DNA from: Mesorhizobium sp. M1C.F.Ca.ET.210.01.1.1
Lineage (GTDB): Bacteria > Pseudomonadota > Alphaproteobacteria > Rhizobiales > Rhizobiaceae
Length of the DNA stretch: 64,000 nt
Assembly (NCBI RefSeq): GCF_004791585.1
Contig: NZ_SRUU01000024.1
Coordinates: 38,507 to 102,506, forward strand
Reading direction: 5' to 3'
In this document: in pieces, positions 57,504 to 64,000 of the stretch
Position numbering within the stretch: the first letter of the stretch is position 1
Layout: each line of letters starts with the position of its first letter
Made by a program: the position numbers and the translations under genes
Notes under the pieces: model-generated
Told to the model about the DNA's origin: nothing
What the model saw: the letters and a program-made list of their open reading frames with translations, nothing else
Database searches by the model: none

Positions 57504-59656
57504 AGCATCGATCGTTTTTCTCTTCCATAGCGTTCCGGTTGCCGTTCGCGATCCTGTCTATCTGCGGGCTGGTGGCAAGTCTCGCGCTCGTGGCGATCTA
57601 CGGCCTGTCTCGGGCACAATCGGAGATGACCTCCTACAGCTCGACCGCCTTCGCCAGCCTGGCCAAGGCGTCGACGATTTCGCGGCAGGTGTCTACGCTG
57701 CTGTCGACGGCACCGTTTCTGCTCAATACGACGTCGCCCTATAGGCTCTCCAACGAAAGTCTGCAGATCGTTCGCCAGATCGACGCTCTGATGGAATATG
57801 TCGGGCGCCAGCCTGCCGATATTCTAGCCGATCTCGACGAAGACGACCGAACCCATCGGGTCCTCGACGTGCTTTCGGCGATCCGAAAGGAGACGCTTGC
57901 GCTTGCCGACAATGCGGACGAGGCGCAGCGCTACAAGAGCCTTGTTGGTGCTACCGTGGCGAAACTGGAGGCGCTGCAGCAAGAACCCAGGTTCGTGCCA
58001 ACAAACAACGTCGCCCTGAAGCAGATTGCGATATCGGCGGCAGCGTCCGACAACTTTCTCCAACTGGGCGAGTTGCAACGCCAATATCTGAGGCTCAGCG
58101 AACCGCCCGGCAGCACGAGCCCCGCGGTCGAGGCCAAAGGTACACTGGCGCTTTATGACGGCGTTTTCGAGCTGCGCCAGGCTTATCTCAGCCGCATGTT
58201 CGCAGTCCGGTCGGCGCTCACCCGGCTCGGCACGGCTTCACAAAATCTGGGGGCGGCCACAGAAGCGCAGTTCATGGGTACAGGGCAAACACTGAGCAAG
58301 GGGTTCGCTTCGACGACCCAGGCACTCAGTCATTTGCGCCAAGTCATCCTCGCCGCCCTGTTGCTGGTTATTGCGCTCAGCGTCGCTGCAATCCTCACGG
58401 TGATCCGGGTGTCCAAGGCCATAATGGGGATTTCCGAGGGCATGCATCAGCTGGCTCGGGGCGAGAAGGACGCTCAGGCGCCGCGCTTCGAAGGTCCTGA
58501 AACAGAACTGCGTAACCTTGTCCGGGCTTTCACGGCATTCAAGGCAAGTGTCGACCGCGTCGCGCGCCTGCGGAGCACCGCCGAGGCTGCTGCACGCACC
58601 ATTCGATCGACATTTCGCAGCATGAATGAAGGTATCGCCATATTCGACCATTCAGGCCGGCCGATAACCATGAACCACCGTATCATCAAGCTGATGCAGC
58701 AGAAACCGTCCGCCCGCAAATTGCCGGCGCGCTCCTTTGCGTCGAAGATCAAAGAAATCGCCCCGGACCTGCTTCCTGATGGTCTGGCGCACCCGGGCAA
58801 TTTGCGCAACCCGATAGTCCTGCGAGCCAGATGCTCGGCACAGAGTGTCTTGGAAATCTCGCTTTCACGACAGGCGGGCGAACGGGTAGTGATGCTTGTC
58901 CGCGACATCACGGAGGCGGACCGCCAAGAAGCTGATGCCAGGAGAGCGCAAAGGCTCGACGCGACGATGCGCATGACGCACCAGGTCAGCCACGAAGTCG
59001 GAAACATGATCGGCATCATAACGGGCAGCTTGGGTCTGTTGGAAAAGGCCTCGCCCCTTGACCCGATGCAACAGCGCCATCTGGCGCGCATACGCAAGGC
59101 GGCGGAGCGCGGAAAGACGTTGGCCAGCAGCATGCTTTCGGCTGCAAGCCACCAGGTGCTTGCTCCGGCACGATTCGATGTCAGCGCACTGCTGCTGGGA
59201 ATGCTGGATGTTCTCGAGATGGCTGCCGGCAATCATTGCGTGATAAGGCTCGATCTGCGCCGGCCGTTGCCGCCCGTCTTCGTCGACCCTGCTCTGTTCG
59301 AGCAAGCGGTCCTTAATCTGTGCTTGAACGCTGCCGCAGCTATGCAAGAGGGTGGCGAAATCCTCATCACTGCCGAGCGACGGCAAGCGATGCTTGCCGT
59401 CGAAATCTGCGACCGAGGGAGCGGGATGGCACCTGAAGTGATGGACCGGGCATTCGAGCCCTATTTCACGACGCGACCGAACAGGGGTGGCACGGGGCTT
59501 GGCCTGGCTGTCGTGTACGGCTTCGTCCGACAGAGCGGCGGAGAGGTGTCGATCCACTCACGCCTGGGCGAAGGCACACGCGTCGAAATGCTCTTTCCAG
59601 CACTGCCGGAGCACCGCGGACACGAACAATCCCCGGAACTGGCGAACGAGCATTAG
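57500..59656 (+). CDS. Membrane sensor histidine kinase
   Basis: Starts at a TTG at 57500 in the overlap with the regulator gene. TM1 is near residues 10-35 (RLPFAILSICGLVASLALVA), a helical periplasmic sensor of about 240 residues follows, then TM2 (VILAALLLVIALSVAAILTV), a HAMP-like region (GISEGMHQLARGEKDA), a PAS-like segment (NEGIAIFDHSGRPITMNHRI), the dimerisation His in MRMTHQVSHEVGNMIGIITG, and the ATPase domain with NLCLNAAAAMQEGG (N box), CDRGSGMAPEVM (G1) and RPNRGGTGLGLAVVYGF (G2). The periplasmic sensor likely works with the importer, as in the Pgt phosphoglycerate system. Confidence 0.9.
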   Translation: MKHRSFFSSIAFRLPFAILSICGLVASLALVAIYGLSRAQSEMTSYSSTAFASLAKASTISRQVSTLLSTAPFLLNTTSPYRLSNESLQIVRQIDALMEYVGRQPADILADLDEDDRTHRVLDVLSAIRKETLALADNADEAQRYKSLVGATVAKLEALQQEPRFVPTNNVALKQIAISAAASDNFLQLGELQRQYLRLSEPPGSTSPAVEAKGTLALYDGVFELRQAYLSRMFAVRSALTRLGTASQNLGAATEAQFMGTGQTLSKGFASTTQALSHLRQVILAALLLVIALSVAAILTVIRVSKAIMGISEGMHQLARGEKDAQAPRFEGPETELRNLVRAFTAFKASVDRVARLRSTAEAAARTIRSTFRSMNEGIAIFDHSGRPITMNHRIIKLMQQKPSARKLPARSFASKIKEIAPDLLPDGLAHPGNLRNPIVLRARCSAQSVLEISLSRQAGERVVMLVRDITEADRQEADARRAQRLDATMRMTHQVSHEVGNMIGIITGSLGLLEKASPLDPMQQRHLARIRKAAERGKTLASSMLSAASHQVLAPARFDVSALLLGMLDVLEMAAGNHCVIRLDLRRPLPPVFVDPALFEQAVLNLCLNAAAAMQEGGEILITAERRQAMLAVEICDRGSGMAPEVMDRAFEPYFTTRPNRGGTGLGLAVVYGFVRQSGGEVSIHSRLGEGTRVEMLFPALPEHRGHEQSPELANEH

Positions 59657-59739
59657 GGAGCAGATCGTCAGCGGTGGCCGCTGCATACGCAGGGTGTCAT
59701 TCCGGCCCCCTACCGGACCGGTTGATCGCACCCGATCAC

Positions 59740-59911
59740 GTCGGCCCAGACATCCGGCTCGACTATTGTTGGGCGCATGCACGGCGCAAGCTAGTCGAGA
59801 TCATCCGCGCTGGCTCAGCGCCGATTGCGGAGGAGGCGTGAAGCGGATCGGTGAACTCTATCGCATCGAAGCCGAGTTGCGTGGCCTCAGAGTTCTCTTC
59901 TCGCCGGATTG
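59740..59911 (+). pseudogene. IS66-family transposase (tnpC) fragment, frameshifted
   Basis: PDIRLDYCWAHARRKLVEII then RAGSAPIAEEA matches the CWAHARRKFxE motif of IS66 TnpC. The frame then shifts and continues as VKRIGELYRIEAELRGLR. Flanking motifs of TnpC are missing. This piece, about 43 kb from the tnpA/tnpB remnant at 16306, comes from a related but separate insertion or from a split one. Confidence 0.7.
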
Positions 59912-59933
59912 AACGACATGATAAACGGCGCCT

Positions 59934-60444
59934 ATGGGAATCAAGAACTATCTGATCGAAGGGGGTTCCGGCACTGGAAAAACGTCTGTCGCTACCGAAC
60001 TGGAGCGGCGGGGTTACCATGTCGTCGATGGTGACCCGGGTCCTGGCCTATGTCGGCGACCCTGAAACAGGCAAGTCACTGCCAGGCCCCCCCGAAGGCG
60101 AGGATCGCATCGTTTGGGGGTACGCGCACTGGATTTGGCCCGTCGACAAGGTCCGGACCATTGCTGCCGACCCCACCCATCCTGCCACCTTCTTCTGCGG
60201 CGGATCGCGCAACTTTCACAAATTCCTGGACTTATTCGACAAGGTTTTTGTGCTCGACGTAGACGTTGAGACATTGAACCGACGACTAGATGGGCGACCG
60301 AATGAGCCAGGTTTCGATTTGGCCGAGCGGCGGCTGGTACTGCGCAACCATCATACCCGGGAATATCTCCCGGTTGGCATCGATATCGACACGGCGGGTA
60401 CGGTCCCAAGCGTCGTCGACAATATCCTAGCTCAACTCGGCTGA
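59934..60444 (+). pseudogene. P-loop nucleoside-kinase-like gene with a one-base frameshift
   Basis: MGIKNYLIEGGSGTGKTSVA supplies a Walker A and TELERRGYHVVDGD follows. At about 60036 one extra C in GACCCGG shifts the frame; without it the protein would read on as GDRVLAYVGDPETGKSLPGP, WPVDKVRTIAADPTHPATFF, CGGSRNFHKFLDLFDKVFVL and DVDVETLNRRLDGRPN, a complete small kinase of about 170 residues. A frame from 60019 covers the second part. A true frameshift or a sequencing error in a short C run are both possible. Confidence 0.7.
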
Positions 60445-60738
60445 AGCCCTGGACGCATCGTGAATGGGGTGGGAAGCACTCGAATTGCGGGAAGCCGCTA
60501 GTCTAGCCGCTGAGCGGCTCACTGGCGGCGCTGAGACTCTGCAGCCGACCGGCAGCTTGCAGATCGGCAAGCCGGACGCCCAACGACTGACTTGAAGGCG
60601 CGAAGCAGCCGTCCCGTCATGGCGGCAATCATCGAAACTACCAAAAGCATCTTGGTCAAGGTGCGACAGCGACACCGCTTACGGTGAAACTGTTGGTTAT
60701 GTTGGCATAGGGAATGTCAGAACCTTCAGGAGGCAAGA

Positions 60739-63700
60739 TCAGTTCGGCAGATAGATCCTGTCTCCGGGAAAGATCAAGCTCGGATCAGCGATATGGTCCA
60801 TGTTGAGCATCACTGTTTCCGCGACGTCCACCGAATGGCGACTGGCAACAAGGCGAATGCTGTCGCCATCCTTTGCCTCCACCCACCGATATCCAAGCTC
60901 ATCCAGGTCGGGATTGAGGCGGCCATTTTCGGCCAGGCCGTCCTTCGGGCGCATTTCGACGAATGTCTCGAGGTTGAGGCCGTCCCCGGAGATGACGAGT
61001 TGCTGAGGCGCAGGAGGATCGAGGAGAACCAAAGGCCCGGAAATTTCAGACAGTTCCGGCGGTCGAGTTGGTTGGGCCGGCCCGGCCGCAGGCCACACGG
61101 GCACGTAGCCATCTCCGTCGAGCGCTTCCATGCCCTCAAATGTCCAGTCCAGAATGCTGCGGCTCTTTGAATCTTCCTTGTCCGAAAGAATGTCCTCGAT
61201 GACCAGCAATGTCGGCACAACAACACCGAGGGAGATGGAGCTCCAGCGGATCACCGGCTTGGCTTTGGTAGGGATTTCCAGCTTTTCCATGAGGTCCGGG
61301 TTGAATCGCAGCCTTTCGCCAATCTTCAGATGGGGGTCCTGCTGGACCATGACCCACGCAATGCTGCTCGCTGTCTGGCTATACAACAAGCCGGCCATAA
61401 CGGTATCTCCCCTGATCGCGTAGTATGTTCCGAGCATGATGTAGCTGGCAGCACTGAACAGGCTCATATAGTCGCCGACCGTGTTCCATTTTTTTCGCTC
61501 GGCATCGAGCTTCTGGAGTTCTTCTTCTTTTTCAGGCGATCTTGGAAACGGATAGGTCTTCTTGAGGTTGTCGATCTTGCTCAAGATTGCCAGATATATC
61601 GCCTTGACAAACATAGTCGGCCCTGCCCGCACCGGATCGGAGGGATAGGTCAAGCCGCCGATCGGCTTGGCGAGCCAGTTGAGGAACATGTTGAATGGCG
61701 CAGCAAACGAAAGCAACTTGAAGAAATATCCGACCTTGGTCGCCGGCGCCAAAGAACTGCCCGGATATTTCTCGGCCGCCTTGTGGCTGATTTCGTTCCC
61801 TTCCGTCTTGCTCGGCGACGCCTCGCCCAGAATCTGGTGAAGCGTCCTGTAAACCTCTCTGGCGCCCCACGTCTCCAACAGCCTTTCGGCGAGAATGCCA
61901 CCGTCCTGGAGATCGTCGGGTCCTAGGCGATCCAGCTTTTCGGACAGCTCCTGGAGGACAGTCTCCCGATCCTTGTTGTAGTACTCGCCAGACTTGTCTT
62001 TCGCCATCCAATTGATAACATTGGCGAATTCTGGCTCTTCCAACCATCCTTGAACAATCTCTGCGGATGTAGGCCGGCTCTTCCCGCTTACATCGGTCAT
62101 CCCGGGCATGACCTTGCGTGCCTCGGACGACACGGCTCTGAATGCGTCGCGATAGTCCGCACCGGCCTGCGCGACGAGATCGACCATCGCCCAAACATCG
62201 TCGGTTTCAGCCTCGGTCAGCTGCGCCCCTCCGTTGCGCGGGCCCGCATCCAGGATCTTGCCAAGCCGGGTTGCGGCCCGTTCGGTGCTTCCCCTTGCGG
62301 CTAGGTCGAATACCCCGGCCAAGCGCTTGCCGAGCTTGTAACCATGCAGTCTCAGCAGCGACTGGAGGTAGTGCGGTAATGTGGGTGTTCCGGCGGGCTC
62401 ATGCCTTCCTTTCGGGTCAATCTTGTTGGGCAACGCCTCGCGCATGAGTTCATAGAGGGTCTGGTAGGCCTCTCTGGCCTCCCGCGTGCTCGAAAGCTTT
62501 TCGGCAAGCACGCCGCCGTCCGGGATCTCGTCGGCGGCAAGGTCGCCGAGTTTCAGCGACAACATTTGCAAGATCGTCTGCGAATCTTGACCGTAATATT
62601 CGCTGGCCTGGTCCTCCCGCATTGCCGTCACGATGGCGTCGATCTCAGGCACATCCTGCAGATGTTCCGAAAGCCAGCCGTGCACGACCCCGCCGGAAGC
62701 AGGCAGTTTGCGGATATCGATCTCCGGCAGCGCCTCCCGCAGTTTGGGCAGCAGCGCTTTTCTCGCCTGCTTGTATGCGTCGCCGGCCAGCACGATTTGG
62801 CTCACCAGGTCCCGCAGAGCGTCCGCTTCCTCTCCATTGAGCTTTGCGGCGCCCCACCAGGGAGCATGTTTGATAACCTTTTCCAGCAGCTCCTCGGCCT
62901 CATCCTTCATCCCCCTCGCGGCCAGCTCAAACACGTCGATCATGGAATGGTTCTGGCTCAACCAACTCAGTTTCGAGTAGGCCGACCCGACGTTTGCGAT
63001 CCAGCCGGCAAACGCGCTGCTCATGATGTCGAACGGCCCCAGATTGCCGAGGCCGAGTTGCACCGCCAGTGTCCACAGCGCGGCTGTCCTGAGGTTCAGG
63101 GGCGGCGGCGTGCTGCCCTCTTTTGTTACGGCGCCGTCAAGAGGTTCCCCACGCAACGCATCCGGGAGCCGGGCGGGGTCCGCGAAGTCTGGATTGTAGA
63201 CCGGCTCGCCGATCAGGCGTCCGTCGGGACTCACCCGCCTGGCCGCGAGAATCTGCTCCGGAGGAATCGTGTCGCTGAAACGGATTTCGTAGTGGTTTCC
63301 CCTTGGGAAGCCTCCTTCCACAGGCAACGAGGAGACGATATCCCCGTCGGACACATCATACACGACGGTATAGAGCCACCCGCCTCTGCCGTCAGGCCGC
63401 CCATCCTCATCCGCGCCTTTTGCAAAGCCCTTTGCGTCGGACGCCGATAGGGATGTCGAGATCATGCCATTGGGATAGGACTGACCGTCCTCGGTGAAAC
63501 CATCAACAAAGATTTCATCAGGGCCGCGCGTATCGCCGCGAAACAGGATCGTCGGCTCCTTTTGTTCGGGCAATGGGGTGTAGGCATCTTCAGCGGCCCG
63601 AGGCAGCCGGGCTCTCAGGGCACTAGGCCGGTAATCGGGACTTGATTTATTGACCGGCCTTTGCACGTGCGGCTTCTGCGCGTCATTGGTGGCTGCGCCC

Positions 63701-64000
63701 GCAAGGTCCGCCACCTCTCCTTCGTCGACCGCATCCTGGAGATCGTCGCCGCTCCGGTGGGCACGGTGTTGATTGCTCTCGTGCACGATCCCGACGCCGC
63801 CGAGGCTGAGCATGGCGGGACCCATGACGGCCATCAGCCAATCGCGGGCCTTGGCGTCGTCGCCGGCGAGCAACACCTGGCGCAGGCCGTCGAGGGAGAG
63901 CCAGCCGCCGGTTCCCAGATCGATCAGGTTGCCCGCCTGCGTGCCCAGATACGCGGATTTCGCCGCCCGCGTCACCAGCCCGGGACCGGCGGCGTCGAGC
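60739..64000 (-). CDS. Giant protein with ADP-ribosyltransferase motif, tandem repeats and C-terminal LysM, N-terminus off the window
   Basis: The frame is open to the right edge, giving at least 1087 residues. An ADP-ribosyltransferase-like region (about 63190-63560) has LFRGDTRGPDEIFVDGF (compare RYDSRPPEDVF in pertussis toxin S1), then MISTSLSASDAKGFAKG (STS) and HYEIRFSDTIPPEQILAARR with a Glu. Two tandem units of about 200 residues follow (from DVFELAARGMKDEAEELLEK and GVFDLAARGSTERAATRLGK), both with GGxLAE(K/R)L near their end. Next are membrane-like segments (FFKLLSFAAPFNMFLNWLAK, YIMLGTYYAIRGDTVMAGLL) and a LysM end (DGDSIRLVASRHSVDVAETV, MLNMDHIADPSLIFPGDRI). A secreted effector or contact toxin is possible. 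Confidence 0.75.
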   Translation of the reverse strand, partial: LDAAGPGLVTRAAKSAYLGTQAGNLIDLGTGGWLSLDGLRQVLLAGDDAKARDWLMAVMGPAMLSLGGVGIVHESNQHRAHRSGDDLQDAVDEGEVADLAGAATNDAQKPHVQRPVNKSSPDYRPSALRARLPRAAEDAYTPLPEQKEPTILFRGDTRGPDEIFVDGFTEDGQSYPNGMISTSLSASDAKGFAKGADEDGRPDGRGGWLYTVVYDVSDGDIVSSLPVEGGFPRGNHYEIRFSDTIPPEQILAARRVSPDGRLIGEPVYNPDFADPARLPDALRGEPLDGAVTKEGSTPPPLNLRTAALWTLAVQLGLGNLGPFDIMSSAFAGWIANVGSAYSKLSWLSQNHSMIDVFELAARGMKDEAEELLEKVIKHAPWWGAAKLNGEEADALRDLVSQIVLAGDAYKQARKALLPKLREALPEIDIRKLPASGGVVHGWLSEHLQDVPEIDAIVTAMREDQASEYYGQDSQTILQMLSLKLGDLAADEIPDGGVLAEKLSSTREAREAYQTLYELMREALPNKIDPKGRHEPAGTPTLPHYLQSLLRLHGYKLGKRLAGVFDLAARGSTERAATRLGKILDAGPRNGGAQLTEAETDDVWAMVDLVAQAGADYRDAFRAVSSEARKVMPGMTDVSGKSRPTSAEIVQGWLEEPEFANVINWMAKDKSGEYYNKDRETVLQELSEKLDRLGPDDLQDGGILAERLLETWGAREVYRTLHQILGEASPSKTEGNEISHKAAEKYPGSSLAPATKVGYFFKLLSFAAPFNMFLNWLAKPIGGLTYPSDPVRAGPTMFVKAIYLAILSKIDNLKKTYPFPRSPEKEEELQKLDAERKKWNTVGDYMSLFSAASYIMLGTYYAIRGDTVMAGLLYSQTASSIAWVMVQQDPHLKIGERLRFNPDLMEKLEIPTKAKPVIRWSSISLGVVVPTLLVIEDILSDKEDSKSRSILDWTFEGMEALDGDGYVPVWPAAGPAQPTRPPELSEISGPLVLLDPPAPQQLVISGDGLNLETFVEMRPKDGLAENGRLNPDLDELGYRWVEAKDGDSIRLVASRHSVDVAETVMLNMDHIADPSLIFPGDRIYLPN

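Noticed and set aside
60445..60738. Possible CRISPR-like or attachment-site repeats in the gap before the giant gene
   Set aside because: Only short GCCGCT/AGCGGC fragments occur, without regular spacing or a second boundary.
1..64000. tRNA, rRNA or CRISPR arrays
   Set aside because: No cloverleaf-like segments, rRNA signatures or regularly spaced repeats were noticed by eye on either strand; a tRNAscan/CRISPR search would settle it.

Overview
The window looks like accessory DNA from an alphaproteobacterium of the Rhizobiales, most likely Mesorhizobium or a close relative. Supporting signs are the high GC content, a MucR/Ros regulator, rhizobial small families (DUF768, DUF982, three DUF3606-like proteins), a GAAC-N7-GAAC LexA box of the alphaproteobacterial type, and a VirB/VirD4 conjugation system next to an RcgA/RcgR-like pair. 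It is probably part of a conjugative plasmid or integrative conjugative element. No relaxase, oriT, integrase or repABC genes are visible here.

Layout. 1-1847: a large ParB-like protein running off the left edge, preceded by a structured leader (1862-2135). 2.4-10.6 kb: small and stress-related genes (nuclease, ATP-dependent ligase, XRE regulator, DUF768) and a tightly overlapping six-gene cassette with a SRAP (YedK/HMCES-like) abasic-site protein behind a LexA box; MucR follows. 11.6-14.8 kb: metal and redox genes (NRAMP-type transporter interrupted by one stop codon, Crp/Fnr regulator, Met/His-rich secreted protein). 14.8-20.6 kb: DUF3618 and other membrane proteins, an IS66 remnant, a decayed second SRAP gene, a 25-residue membrane peptide and DUF982. 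21.4-24.0 kb: RcgR/RcgA-like pair of lower GC. 24.1-24.7 kb: a second copy of the structured leader in front of a 98-residue unknown protein.

24.9-34.2 kb is a defence-type island on the minus strand. It reads effector nuclease (QxK motif), middle component, Rad50-like ABC ATPase, 1026-residue GHKL ATPase, HNH-like protein and, after a gap, a RES-domain NAD-consuming toxin candidate. The first three fit an ABC three-component (ABC-3C) system. The first five genes overlap or abut and look like one operon. 34.6-50.9 kb is a complete VirB1-VirB11 plus VirD4 type IV secretion locus. Divergent from it are six secreted or membrane proteins, including three tandem SNase-fold proteins, two of which have lost the usual active-site acidic residue.

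50.9-59.7 kb: a decayed RpiR regulator beside an AfuABC/FbpABC-like ABC importer and a two-component system, a context that suggests sugar-phosphate rather than iron uptake. Past an IS66 tnpC remnant and a frameshifted P-loop kinase, the right edge is filled by part of a very large protein with a pertussis-toxin-like ADP-ribosyltransferase motif, a tandem duplication and a C-terminal LysM.

The strongest leads are (1) the two distant leader copies, whose stems have changed in a compensating way, (2) the ABC-3C + GHKL + HNH (+RES) operon, (3) the ADP-ribosyltransferase/LysM giant protein, and (4) the SNase-fold proteins attached to the conjugation locus.
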